Positions 24,119 through 36,779 of a DNA stretch of 64,000 bases are shown piece by piece. Where the stretch lies: contig JAXDDX010000002.1 in NCBI GenBank assembly GCA_034670405.1, forward strand, positions 8,246,501 through 8,310,500, in the 5' to 3' direction. Below the pieces are notes generated by a model that did no database searches, had not been told where the DNA came from, and worked only from the letters and a program-made list of their open reading frames with translations. The DNA comes from Hoplostethus atlanticus (taxonomy: Eukaryota > Chordata > Actinopteri > Trachichthyiformes > Trachichthyidae). The number at the start of each line of letters is the position of its first letter. The stretch's first letter is position 1. The position numbers were made by a program, and so were the translations under genes.

Positions 24119-25039
24119 TTCAAAGCAGTGAGATTTGCAAGGCTGTCTGCATCCTCTGTGGGTCCAAGGGGAGAGTGTGATTTATGATATGAGAGAGTTC
24201 TTTCCTGCAATCTCAAGCAGTTATAGCGGCCAAGTGTATTTACTGTGACGTCTTTCTCCCTCAATGGAGTGTATTAATGTTGGTATGACGGTCCATCAGA
24301 GATAGAGAAAGAGGGAGAGAGAGAGACAGAGAAAGAAGGAGAGAGAGAAGGAGAGAGAAAGACCACCCCTGGGGAGAAATTTAATCAAAATGTTGCAAAT
24401 TATGAACTGCTGTTGAGGGAAAATACAGATGCTGCATTGTGTGGATTTGTGGGTCAAATCAGCCTCGGTGCTACGCAATTTTGCATCTGCACTGGGACAC
24501 ATTTATTATTACTGGTTGGCTTGGAAAGAGCTTGCACTCCATAATGCATGAAACAAGGCCTACTGCTGGTTGAAGTGAGAAAAAGGAACAAGCCCTCACA
24601 GGCTTGTCTTTTTACATGGAGATTCACAGCTTTTATTTTTCCATCAAATGAAAGGTCATAAGAAGACCGTAATGCGTCTGTGCACTCCACATGCTGTTCA
24701 TTTAATATGCTACTGATGAGCTCAATTCTAAATCACACTACTGCACGGTACATATTTTTGCATATGTCGAAAAGAACGACGTGTGCACTATGAAAAAAAG
24801 TGAAATGTCAATATATATCCAACATATAACAAATGTGAGGAAAATGAGAATATGAGAAGATACAACATATATACAGGATAAGTCAAAATGCGCTTAAAAC
24901 AGGTCTACAGCGGGGCATGAACAGAAGGTGTCCAGGTGTGTTGACATGCATTGTAAAGAAAACCATGCACTCATCACAGGTATTGAAATGTAAGGTGTAA
25001 ATCTGACAGATGTAAATAACATGCAATCATCAGGCTTAA

Positions 25040-25207
25040 TGACTCCCACAAGATGGCTGTCTTTTTGCAGATCGATTGCAGATCGACCGCCAGGTTTAAC
25101 AGTTGGGAACAGAGAACAGGGTTGAAAGCTTTCTCCAGACGTAGGGATAAAGGTGAAAGACTCATCAGACCATATTACCTTTTTCCATTGCTCAGGGGTC
25201 CAGTTGC
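25040..25207 (-). pseudogene. Tc1/mariner transposase fragment
   Basis: On the minus strand, 25205 downward reads NWTPEQWKKVIWSDES and, some twenty residues on, PTVKPGGRS. These match the WxxVIWSDES block, which holds the second Asp of the DDE/D catalytic triad, and the PTVKHGGGS block of Tc1-family transposases. The segment between the blocks and everything on either side is degraded or missing: a stop lies just upstream of NWTPEQW and no terminal inverted repeats are evident. It is a dead relic of a DNA transposon. Recognition is from the family motif pattern, not a search. Confidence 0.65.
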
Positions 25208-25497
25208 CTCATGTTGATTGTCATAATTCTTGCATTTAATAATACTAATTGAAATTCAACTTTATATGACTTGCCGTGTAGCCGCTTTTGTAATTGTGAT
25301 TTAGTTCCTTAAAAGTTAAGTGGACCCATGTAACCCAGGACGTCTGGTTTAAAGTCTCCAGAGATATTGGAAAGGAGCAGTAACTCTGTGGAGTAAATAT
25401 GAGCAGCTACTATAGGCCTGTTGTATTCGGAGTGCATCTCTGAGTGACTAGCTGATGCTGAACAGAAGTATGGTTAAATGTCAACGGACCTTTTGTT

Positions 25498-25502
25498 TGT
25501 GT

Positions 25503-25538
<36 letters not shown>

Positions 25539-25562
25539 TGGTGGTGGTGGGGGGGGGGGGGG
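25498..25562. repeat. (GT)n(GGT)n(G)n compound repeat
   Basis: About 20 GT units (with one TATG interruption) pass into four GGT units and then a run of about 14 G. The G-rich end could form a G-quadruplex and is also a likely site of assembly length error. Confidence 0.9.
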
Positions 25563-26433
25563 TTTAGGCGATTTCATTGCTTTAACAGATACTTATTATC
25601 TCAGCAATTCAACTCTCACCATGTCCCCCTGAACAATGACTTTGTCTATTTTACCAGAATACGTGGACGTTAAATGAGTGTTTATCAGTCATTTTCTTCT
25701 TCTTGGATTCTGTTATCTGGCCGTTATGCAGCGATATCTTATCAGCGTTATCGTAGCCACCCCTCCAGATAAGAATTCACAACAAGCTTCCAGTTTGGAA
25801 GAGATTTTAATTGAAAAGGAAGTGTGAATGTGGCATGAGCAACTGATGAAGGAGAAATGGTATTAAATGAATGACCCTCGGGTCATATTGTGGACTAATT
25901 CTATGTCCATCTGGCATATGCTCAGATGAGCTAAAGCCTCTCAGCTGTGGAAATAGATACAAATGAGTAGGGATGGATGGTGAAATCAGTAAAGAATACT
26001 AACTCCAATTTTGCTGAGAAAAAGGAACAGTCTTAAAAAAACAAGTTTATTGTCCATTATCTGTAATGCATTACTATTCTGTGATCTCTAGTATGAATGG
26101 GGTCAGGTGAATGCCATGCCTGGTACATGAATCACAAGCTGTACTCACTTCACCAGTGTGCAAAATCCTCTTTATGCCTCTATGAAATATTAATTTTGTA
26201 AAGGGAGGATCGATACATGTGACAGCATTATCTTTAGATTTAGTGACACCAGCACGGAGAGAAACCTCGACAGAGGAGGCCCCACAAATACAGAGTGACC
26301 CATCACACACTATTAAAATACCAACCTGTCTTTTGGTCACTTGCAGGGACTCTGCTTGAAGAGGTAGAAAATCCATCTGCCCACCTGGAGTGAAAAAGAG
26401 ACCTGTCAGGCCAGGAAATAAATCCCTCTGGCA

Positions 26434-26546
26434 CAGATGTCTCGCTCTGTCGCTCTGTCTCTCTGGCTCTCTTTCTCTTTCTCCCCCCTTCTCACCCTCT
26501 CCCTCTCTCCTTCTGTCTCTCCTTCTCTCCCTCTCTCTCCCCCTTC

Positions 26547-26582
<36 letters not shown>

Positions 26583-26635
26583 CCCTTCTCACTCTCTCTC
26601 TCTCCTTCTGTCTCTCCTTCTCTCCTTCTGGCTCT

Positions 26636-26683
<48 letters not shown>

Positions 26684-26696
26684 CTCCTCCTCCCTC
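26434..26696. repeat. 260-bp polypyrimidine (CT-rich) tract
   Basis: This is an almost uninterrupted C/T strand. It includes two long (TC)n runs (about 26550-26580 and 26638-26680) and a larger unit repeated twice (CTCCCCCTTCTCACTCTCTC type, near 26537 and 26577). Open frames over it encode only Ser/Leu or Arg/Glu runs and are not genes. Confidence 0.9.
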
Positions 26697-27256
26697 TGTG
26701 GACCAGCTTTGGAGCCGCCAGTCTGCCTGCCTCTCTGTCTGAGTAGAGGCTTTGTTCTGGGTGACAGAGCTGGGTGTCAGAGATAGAGAATCTCGTTAGA
26801 CAGTCAGAGGGGGAAGGATGGTGACTCTCTTTCCACTTTCTGAGTATGGATGGCTCAGAAGGCAGGGCTGAGTGGGCTGTAAAATGGATGACAGAGTGGA
26901 GGAGAGCTGCACTGTGAGGAAGAAGGGAAGCGCCTCCCTGGCTGTCAGCATCCCAGCTGCCGATCTAAATGGAGGCTTTTGTTCCAAAATAAAGATTCCA
27001 AAATAATTTGAAAACAAATTACTCAATAATACAAAAAGATTGTGTTTCTTACGTTGATTCTTGAGAAAAGCATACACCAAATGATGGTACTTTTTAAAGA
27101 GTAGTAGTTAAGTTGTATGTTTGCAGCCTGGATTGTCCATATTTTAGAGATAGAGGATGATGTACTTCAGAACATTTTCTTTTTCCTTGGAAATGTCCTT
27201 GAAAATTGACTCTTCAAATATATTTTGGATATAGCATAGTTATATCTAGTTATCTG

Positions 27257-27290
27257 CAACAACAACAACAACAACAACAACAAAAACAAC
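27257..27290. repeat. (CAA)n microsatellite
   Basis: Ten or more CAA units adjoin the 3' end of a LINE relic that lies on the minus strand, so the repeat may have been seeded by the LINE tail. Confidence 0.85.
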
Positions 27291-27690
27291 ATAACTTCAA
27301 CATAATAAACTTTATTTATATTGTATAAATACCTTTCAAAACAAGTCACAAAGTGCTTTACATAGAATAAAAGAAAATAAAACAGAAACAAATACAAGAC
27401 ATCCCTGAAATAAAAACAAGCCAATAAAACAATAGAGACAAAATAAAATTAACAATAAAATACAAGGTTATAAAAATGAGTTTTGAGCAAAAAGCATGTA
27501 CAGCGACAGCTTGACCAATAGTGACTGGCTCGTTGTTCCACAGTGTTGGGGCTCTGTCACCTCCAGACTTCAGGACCTGGGGACAGTTACAGTTACTAAT
27601 GTGTACTTTTCCCGGATAATGCGAGTGGAAACTGCCAGGCACAGTAGCGAGGCTCTCCCACAATCCTTGAGTGTCCTGGTGATCATATTT
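27290..27690 (-). mobile_element. LINE 3' fragment, minus strand
   Basis: Read on the minus strand, the block encodes RAPTLWNNEPV, like the RAPxLWNxLP motif near the C-terminus of fish non-LTR ORF2 proteins. It then runs into a tail whose plus-strand form is AACTTTATTTATATTG ... CACAAAGTGCTTTACATAG, a recurrent teleost LINE 3' end. The frame is open only briefly. It is a 5'-truncated, inactive copy. Confidence 0.55.
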
Positions 27691-28158
27691 CTGTAACACA
27701 AAGTGTTCATTGTAGTAGAGCCTTGTTAACAGGTTATTGTTACACTAGATTGTTTCAAATCACATTTAAATCATTTTATTGAGTGACTAGCATGTTTTGG
27801 CCGTCCACACTGATGGAAATTAGTTGTGTGCAGCCACTATTAGACTAAAATCTAAAATCAATCAATCAGGCATCAATTTATTGGCCAAACTGTGTGCACA
27901 AATGTATACATTTACCAATTTCCCACATTTACACTTATATAAAAGCCCAGAGGAAAACAGAAACAATTAGGCAGACAGAGAGAGACGCTTTTCCCGCATG
28001 ACATTCTGCCGATGGTCTGGAGAGACTGGACACCATTAATCCACTTTATGCTCTTATCTCTCCTTGCTCTTTAACTCATTGACTCATTGACACAGCTGCT
28101 GGAGGGGAGGCATTTCACATAGAGACACCCTTTATGAATGTCTGAACAAAGAGCATAC

Positions 28159-28165
28159 TCTCTCT

Positions 28166-28208
<43 letters not shown>
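28159..28208. repeat. (TC)n(TG)n microsatellite
   Basis: A TC run of about five units passes into about 20 TG units. Confidence 0.95.
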
Positions 28209-28209
<1 letters not shown>

Positions 28210-31200
28210 CTGTGTGAGAGAGAGAGAAAGAACATTTGTTTGCGAAGCACTTCTCATGGAGAGTCAGTATAATATTCACATTTGTGATCTTTTTCTAGGT
28301 AATTGACATGGTGCTGTTCTGCTCATCAGTGCCGTATTTGCTTGTTTGTTTGTCAGATTAAACCCTATGTCCATAACATCAATTTAGAGATGATCCCTCC
28401 TGCGGTCTGCTAGTTCCTCCAGGCTACTCACATGCTTGTGGGACTCAGCAGGGCCAACAGGTGAACAAATGATGTGGTGTAAAGACAGGAGACAGAAATA
28501 GCTCACAGATCTCGGGTCTCCACTGAGGGGCAGGGACGAGGACCTCCCTCAGGCGCTGCTTGCTGTTCGACTTATTATTTCACTTCCACATTGCACTATG
28601 CCATACAGGGGAGTGGGTGGACAAGCCACTGGCCCTGTCAAATGAACCAATTCCCACACTAACAGGCACAGCGCGCAGCACACCAGGATGACTCAGCAGC
28701 TGTGGGCCGCTCATTATTTTCTTCACCCACCACGAGCGGCTGTGAGATGGCTGGCTGGTGTGTTCGGGTTTCTTTGGTAACATATTTGTCTATGAGTACT
28801 CCCCTGTATACTTCCAGTTAGTAGTAACTTGTTTTTTAAGTCTTTGCAAATTCAGACTGAATGTGATTTTGTGAGTGGCTCCACTTTGGATTCTGAGTAG
28901 TTTTTCAGATGGACCATATAACAACAAAAGCCTTGAGTTGACTTATACAGTGGTTAGCCTATGTTTCTTATACATTGAAGTAAGATAATTTGAGGCCGCC
29001 TCGCAGCAGGTTAGGAACTCATGGGGTAATTGTCACTTGTAATATATGAATCAAAGGCCAGCACTATTAAAAGTCACAAATCAATGCTCAATTTTATTTG
29101 CCATCATTCTCCTGGGTGGAGCTAGACAAGTCAAGCCCCACCCATGACGTGTTTTCATTGGTCTAGCAAGACCACGCTGAACGTCAAAACTACTAGGGTC
29201 AACAGCAGTCACTCGAAGGTGTGACAAATTGGTTAGAAGAAGAAAAGTTATCAAGAAAGAATCAGACATTACAAAACAAAATGATGCAGAATGGGAGCGA
29301 AGGTGAGCTCCCACTTTAGCTGAAAAAGATTTCTCCTGCAGAAACGATGAAAAAGGATGGGAATAAGGAACTAAGGAACTATGTCAGCATAAAACTGTTA
29401 CTTTGACCTAAAATTAGCCCATGACCCACAAAAAATAAAATCACTTTTTCCAGTAGCAACCAGAAGCAGCTTGCAAAAAAAGCCTGGAAAATACCATAAA
29501 ATAAAGTTCCTTGGTGACCCTGGTAGTTTGGATGTTCGGTGGGATTAGCTAAACCGATGTCATGACCTGTGTCCTGGTGGGGCTTGACTAGAGTAGCCAA
29601 TCCCAGAAGGTCATGCCCCGCCCACTGTGGCTGTGCATCGAGGAGCACTTGATTTATCTGGGAAGGTCAATGAAGTGAATCAGGTTGATTTATTGCAGGC
29701 ACAGCATGTATTGTTTTACTCACAAAACAAAGTAAAGATTAGTGGATGTCAGATGATCTGAGTTACTGGCAGGTGGTAGCTGTGGGGCTCGAGGCATCTA
29801 ATGCCAGTGACCCATCTGATTAATCATCGTGGGCCCATATGGTAAGGATGCATGAGGCTCCATCTGGAGATCAGCTCCTCATAATATTGCCAAGATGTAA
29901 TGCAAAAACACAAATAGCCAGCGGCTCCTTGCATTCCCTCCCGCTTCACATCTGCAAGGCTTGCATGTCAGATCCCAAGAATCGGGGTGCCAGAGCTCCG
30001 GTGTCTGCTTCCCCAGTTCGATATGCTTCAGCGGACAGTGGCCTCGACCCAGCTGCCTCACGGTCTTACGTGACTTGAAACATCACATGAGTTTCTCTGA
30101 CGTTTGCCAGATCTTCTAGTTCATTATTTTAAGTCTAATGTGCAGTTATTACTCTGCCTTAGGTATTAGTGATGCCAGATCAGATCAATGTTATTATAAT
30201 CATCTAACCAGTATAGAAACATATTGGAAGAGTCGTCCTAATGATATGACATCCCCTCATTAGCCCAGGTCACTTTGAGGATTAGTGCTGCTAATTGACG
30301 TTTTCTGTGCCATAGGATATTCCTGATCAATCTAACAGGATTTAGATGGTAAAAGCCACACAGATGATCACATAAACCCCAGAGCCACAGCCATATTGGA
30401 TTATCATAGCTGCATCATTTATGACATTTCTGTCTGTATTTTATTGGTTTAATTTCTTTAATCCAAAAGCTAATACCCCAAGCTTCAATGTAAAATGTAT
30501 ATTTTGGTGAGATCTATGAGAGATGCTCTGCAGTGACACTAACAACAGTAAATGTGTGTGTGCTGCATTTTATTACAGGCTCTGTTGTGTCCTATCATTG
30601 GGAAAAGAGAGAGTGATATCCTTGGTTTTCATTTAATCTTTTGAATGGAGCATGTGTACATCTGCTGCTGCAAATAGTCTGCCTGCCAGTGTGCTTAACA
30701 AGATAACAGTAAGACTGGTATTATGGTACAAACTGCTTCATCGGCAGGTTTTAAGTATATATATTTCTGCAGTGAGTGAGGTGCTAAGATGTGTAAACTA
30801 ATTTCAGCATCCACGGAGGTCTGTTTTGAATTCTGCACGACAAAAAGAAGCATTCTTTTCCTGACGAATCACTTTCATCTGTGAGTACATATTTACCAAA
30901 ATGAAAGAAGACATAACTCCAAATACCTCCTGATATGATCTTTTCCTCTGTAACGGAGTAAGGTGCTCCCTTCACTATGACTGCAGGTTATCGGAGCTGT
31001 AATCACTGTGGTGCATCCACTAAATTACAAGAGAGGTTGTTCTATATTCACTTCATTTGTCGTTTGTCGGTGGCTGTGTCGAGGCTGGGGGTTTATGTGG
31101 TTTAAGATGAACACACACAATAACAAATACACACACTGCTGATCACAAACATCTCTGCACTTGCTGGTACAAACTGGTGACCTTCTGAGTTAGTGACCCT

Positions 31201-32369
31201 ATCTCAACTGGCTGTCTGATATGCCTGTAAGCCTTCTTTATATCCACAGCTAAAAAAGAGAGCAAGTTCTGCAATACCCTTCACTGACTTAAATGGGAAT
31301 TTAACAACTAACATGTTTTTCTTATGGCACAGGGATAATTTACTCAGCAATTATGAACATAAACGACTGGAGAAATCAGAGAACTAAGACTCTAATCTTC
31401 ACTGTAAGAGAGCTGCTCCAGTAAGAATGAATACAATGCTGACATAGTGAATGCCTGCAAAATCTGTTTGAAGTTTTACATCAAAAGGAGTCTTACATTG
31501 TTCTAGTGATATTGTTCCAGCATAGAAAATGAATCCTGAGGCTCAGAAAATGCTCCTGGGTACCATTTTCTGTATTTTACAATTCAAGCTCCCTGGAGCA
31601 GTATGTTAGTGTGAAAGTCACAGAGTGGCAGTCAGGACGAACGGTGGTCAGCAAAACAGATTTTATTGACATCAGCGATATTTCAAAGATAAAACCCAGT
31701 GGTGTTCCCCTTTAAGAGCAAAGAGTTCAAAGGAGTCAGGCCACTGAAACAGACAGCCACTGTTCCTTTCTAGCCTGTCAAGCCCTTGAGTTTTCAAGTC
31801 TCCTCTCCAGACCAGTTCCTCCTGCTATTACTGTCACGTGTCCTCCACTCATGCATTTGAGTTACAAAGGCACTTTGCCTCTTTGGTGTGCTTCTCAGGC
31901 ACCACGTCTAGTTCCATCATAACTTGCCAATTTGTCAAAGTGACAAAGCAGTAAGGCTTGTGTTGTAGGGAAACTGATTTACTATCAGAATACCTCAGAT
32001 TTTAACAACTATGTGGAGCTTTGTAAATCAGTAGAACCGAACTTGAAGGTGTGGGGAAAAGTCAATGTCTGTCTTCTGACACATCAGTCTTTTGACTGAA
32101 ACATCGCCCACACACTAATTGATGCTGCAGTGTTAAGTGTGTGCAGGAACTTTATTTCTTTATGTGGGGTGAAAAAAGGGTCAAAGTCAGATAGGAACTG
32201 GGAAAATAATGGCAGGTGAAATACTGTAACCCAGGTCCTCCTGTCTGAATGAGAGGCAGATCTCTGAACTCCTGTCCTCCCTCTGTGGTCTGGATGGATA
32301 AAGCCTGTTAATGTACAGATTTAACATGGAGCCATGTTGGCCCATCTGTGCTTAATCCTCTTGCGGGTA

Positions 32370-32371
<2 letters not shown>

Positions 32372-32426
<55 letters not shown>
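32372..32426. repeat. (GT)n microsatellite
   Basis: About 27 uninterrupted GT units. Confidence 0.95.
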
Positions 32427-32427
<1 letters not shown>

Positions 32428-34887
32428 AATAGTGTGGATGGCTATGGCTGTGGCAGAGGAGGTGCCACCTGCACCCTTAAATGTCTAAAACAGTAGATCC
32501 TTGAAACATTTGAATCCTGTGCTGTTATGTGAATACGCGGATTCAAATAAAGTATTTAAAAGTATGTGTGCATGTGTATGTGTTTGTACATGTGTGTGAT
32601 TGTCTCTCTCTCAATGAGACCAATACAATACACAGAGTGGCAGAGACAAATGCACAGTCCAGACTGATGTGAGTGACATTGATATGTATATAATATCTCT
32701 ATATATCTCAAATAAATTGCAACATATCACATGTGAAGACATTGCTTCTACAGGGCAGCAACTAAGTAATACCAACTTTACTTTTTGACCGTTCTGCGCT
32801 GTTCTACATCATCGCTCACTGCCTCAACTTGCTAGTCAGGCTCACATTCACAGCCAAGCCAAGCCATGTCACCAAATAATCCCACTGGCGATGGCTTGCT
32901 CCCCTGTGGCCAGCAGCAGCTAATCATAGTTGCCAAGGCTTTGTAGGTCACCTGTTTTCAGGATTTCCCAGACAGCATCGAAGTGCCAGGGCCCGACCCA
33001 GTCTTCAGGAGGAGCAACTATTTTACATGTAATGTGACGAGAGCGTCTCTTGTCACATTCAGAAGAAATCAATGGTGCTGCGGTCGCAAGGGAAATGGGA
33101 ACCGGTGATTGACGTGCCAGCATCACCCGCTGCTGTGCTGATTACAGGCTCTAATCAGCCACTGGGACAGACATGGGTCACATAATGTACTCAAACAAGT
33201 CTTGACATTTGTTGTACCCTGCTTGGTGTAACACACGGGGGGTGGGGGGGGGGCACCCCATCAGGACAGATCAGATATTGTCCACTAAACTGTCAATCAC
33301 AAACAAGTTTATTAAATTGACTTTCAAAGATTTTATGTCTAAACTTTGTAACTCATTGTATCTTATGTGGCAAACCCCCCATCTGGTACCCAAGGAGGCT
33401 AAAACAAGTCATATTACTGTTTCACTAACAGGTCTGTGGTCAATATCACTGAAGGAATTTGACACCGTCTGTTGTAAAGGGATACTGCTGGCCTTGTGTT
33501 AGCGTAAGACTACACACTGTTGACAGAGAGAAACCGGTGCACGTATGTAGCTGAGAGCTTTAGAGCTCCGTCTCATTTTAAGATCAGTGCATAGCATTTC
33601 ATGTAAAAGTTATTTCTTAAGTATGATAGTATCTAGGCTGATGCTCCAACAAACTACACAAAACTGCTGCCAAACCGTACGCCTCTGGGATTAACCGTTG
33701 CCTTCTGAGATTAATGTCATTGCTTTGGTCCATAGATCAATTCTACACATGGTTATCCTCCACTTCTGTAATTCAAATATCCTTTTGTTTTAATCTGTAT
33801 TGTTGAGCTGGATGTTAGGTAAGCAGATTTATGTTGGTGACTGGAGCATCTCTGCCACACTAATCTATATAATGGGTTTCAGGCTGAAGATACTAATGTT
33901 GCCATAATGCTCAAGTTACTTTAAAATACAATTCACATGGCACACTATCTGTCAGGACGGGAACCTGATTCCAAGACGAGGGCACTCCATCACACTGGGG
34001 GGGAAGACGAGCCCTGATTGAAAGAACAATCATGAATGTGGCATCGCCAGCCAGTTGACAGCTTTTTGGAAGGTTTAAAAAAAGCTTGATAGCAGTACAG
34101 AGAGGTTGATTGGTATCAAGAGATGGTCAAGGTTGAAACATGTCGTAATTGAGGTCACATGTTGCCGAAATCAATGGGCATTTATGCTTCTATGTGCTGT
34201 TAGTTTCTATGTGATGTGTGAGGACAACATCTGCTTATGGAGGAGCATTGCTGTCTATGCATTGTAAACGTTCCTTGGTGGAGTTGAGTAACTGGATTTA
34301 AAGACCAAAGGGTTTTGTTTGGCTTTTGTCTTAGAGGTAATTTAAACTTGCCCCAGCGTTCACCCTAATCTCCAGCTCTGCACACACTCACAGACAAATA
34401 CAGATGAAGTCATGATGTCAGGTTGTACAGAAATAATCAGCTTCCTATCCTTAAATCCACTATTCATCATCGTACAGTCAGGAAACACCGTTTTGTATTT
34501 TGTACGTTGGCTGAATCAGCTTTGCACAAGGGCAGTGGGCAGTGAGCCAGTGTGTGTATTTGATACACAACCAAGTTGAAACAGGGTACCTATCAGATTA
34601 GTAGAAATTAATGACCTTTTACTGCAATTTGGGAAAAGTTGAAAAGTGGTTTATTTGGCTCCATAATAAAATATATCACCAGAGAAACAATAAAGGAGGG
34701 TTGAGTAAGAGGCAGTTGTAGAGGTATAATCTTTCTTCCTGTCGGCCTTTGTCAGGCAAGTAAGATTTTTACTGTCCCATAGAACAAAATGACTATAATA
34801 TATCTGCGGGGGGTTGATAGGGTTGTTTATCAATGCCAATGACTCAACGATTGCTTGGCCAGATGTTGAGATTTATCCCTCCGAAGT

Positions 34888-34921
34888 GCCATTTAGCTGA
34901 CGCTCTTATCCACAGAGTAAC
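34888..34921 (-). mobile_element. LINE/SINE tail relic, minus strand
   Basis: CCATTTAGCTGACGCTCTTA with TCCACAGAGTAA is the reverse complement of the same tail seen at about 4011-4045 (GTCGCTTTGGATAAAAGCGT, then CTGCTAAATG). It is a short, diverged copy in the opposite orientation. Confidence 0.5.
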
Positions 34922-35789
34922 GCTTCAGTAGAATAAGCTTCAATTCCTATATCGCAAAAAATGACAAGCAACCAGAAAATGAGGAGTGCAAAGGTCAAGG
35001 CCTTGGTTCCCTTACAATATTTAGGTGATAGAACAATCATGTAAGAGTTTGTGTTAGGAAAATAAATAAAATAAGAGTGGAGGAACAAGACTGAATTTTT
35101 TTTTACTCAAGTAGAAAGAGCAGAGGGAGGAAATCAGTGGAAAGAAGTTGACTTGAGGTAAATAATTGGATTTCTTATTAGCGCTGTACTGTTCCATCCA
35201 TAATCCATAATAAATATACTCGGTGTAATTACACTGGTAACAAGTTGTTTTTAGACTCATGTTTCGCTTCATAATACTTATTTTGAAATATGAAAAGATT
35301 AAAACTGCACCAGAGATTCATTCTTCAAGAGGTTTAGATCTCATTTCATTCCCAAGGTAGTCAGGCAACTTGAAATTGAACTCTGCATGTTGTGGTTGAT
35401 TCTCTGGGGATATCGCGTCCCGAGATGGGGCTCTCTGAAAAAAACAAACAGTTAACACATTTGAAGGTTCTGCTGCTTGAACAGGAGGATCCTTGTCCCC
35501 GTATGTGCAGTGTGGTTCCTGGTAGAAGCCAATGCATGGCTCTTGAACCCAAGGAACTAAAAATAAATACAGTTTCTGTGTTCATTTCATTTTTGGGGGG
35601 CCTGTTGTTACTACTATTGTTACTACTGACAATAGTACCAAGTTCTTGCTTACTCCACCCTACACTTTTCCCCAACCTTGGATTTACTTTATAACCCCTG
35701 CAGGAACAAGGCTGATAATAAAATGAATCATACTGTGATACAGCTACATAGGGAATGTTTGACCTTCCCTTCACCATAGGGAGGTCCGA

Positions 35790-35935
35790 GCACAGGCTCT
35801 AGTACGGAACAGCTGGTAGGATTCGGTGTCTTGCTCAAGGACGTTTCAGCAGGACGGATGCTTGTCGACACGGGTGCTTGAACCCAGGTCCTTGTCTGAA
35901 GGGCTGTCTCCCTATTTACTGTGCCACCCTGCAGA
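35790..35935. repeat. Dispersed repeat with SINE-like phrase
   Basis: Contains TGTCTTGCTCAAGGACG and GGGTGCTTGAACCCAGGTCC followed by CTATTTACTGTGCCACCCTG. This combination (CTTGCTCAAGG ... GAACC ... GCCAC) recurs in fish genomes in interspersed repeats. The element class is uncertain. Confidence 0.45.
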
Positions 35936-36630
35936 CGTAACGATTGCCAGTGTGATGCATTTATCTATTGAGCTATGCAGGATGAATGGTGTATGTTCTA
36001 ATACATGATGGGTCAACAATGACGGTGAATGTAGTACCACTATGGATTGCTCTACACTCCACATCCTTGAATTAAGTGGTTTCTGGTATGGTGGTATAGA
36101 AATACCACTTTAACTGCATTAAAAGCTAGTAGAGACTATTTTTCATCACTTTGTACTTTAAGTAAGTTTTGATTGGCACCTTAAATCACTTGCACCTTAA
36201 GCAGATGGATTTGAGTAAAAGTTACTTGTATATCACAGTGTTAAGCATCTTCTTACATATGAAGCAGGAATCCAAGCTTCCTCAAAAGTCTTGCTGGGCA
36301 TTTCCCAGGGAAAGACTATCTGGCTATTGTGTGTGTTATGTTTGATTATTTATGGCCTATGTCTTCGTTAGGAAATCTAATCTGCAGGATACCAGCAGGA
36401 CTCGATGTCCTCCTTGGCGAAAGTGACTTTGCTGAAGTGCTGAAGTAGGTCAGGTCAGCATGCAGTGGAATATTTCCTAATTTACCAAACAGTCGCATCT
36501 GGTTCATGATTTACAGGCATAAGCTTGTTTTCCAAGCCAGCCATGAAATTGCCTCTTCATCATAATAGTCAAGAGAACATTAAGATATTTGAGGAAAATT
36601 AAAAGAAAAATATGTCATGTTAAGAAAAAT

Positions 36631-36779
36631 GTCCTGGTGTCTCAGTGGTCTAAGACGCCACAATGTCCTTCGAATCCAGCCTGGAACCTATGTCACATGT
36701 CATCCCTCCTCTCAGCCGCTCTTTCCTGTCTTTCTGCTGACTGTCGAATAAGGGCAAAACGCCAAGAAAAGGATCTTGT
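36631..36779 (+). mobile_element. tRNA-derived SINE
   Basis: The head has a tRNA-like A box (GTCTCAGTGGTCTAAGACGC) and a degraded B-box phrase (TTCGAATCCAGCC), the two internal RNA polymerase III elements. The body CATCCCTCCTCTCAGCCGCT ... TTTCCTGTCTTTCTGCTGAC ... ATAAGGGCAAAACGCC matches a SINE I know to be frequent in percomorph fishes. No gene overlaps it. The short A-rich end merges into flanking DNA. Confidence 0.65.

Noticed and set aside
26074..26746. Long open frames on both strands near 26.1-26.7 kb
   Set aside because: Much of their length is translation of the CT/GA tract (Ser-Leu or Arg-Glu repeats), and there is no gene context.
29051..29660. Possible inverted-repeat element bounded by GTCAAGCCCCACC (29131) and its complement (about 29577)
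   Set aside because: Only about 13 bp are shared and the outer ends do not pair, so it is too weak to call an element.
35361..35777. 138-aa minus-strand frame with a genuine ATG, and an overlapping plus-strand frame
   Set aside because: No domain, signal or homology recognised. The two overlapping open frames suggest chance. It abuts repeat sequence at 35790.
36631..36700. Possible functional tRNA gene
   Set aside because: The A- and B-box words are present but the cloverleaf is not intact and SINE body sequence follows, so it was called a SINE.
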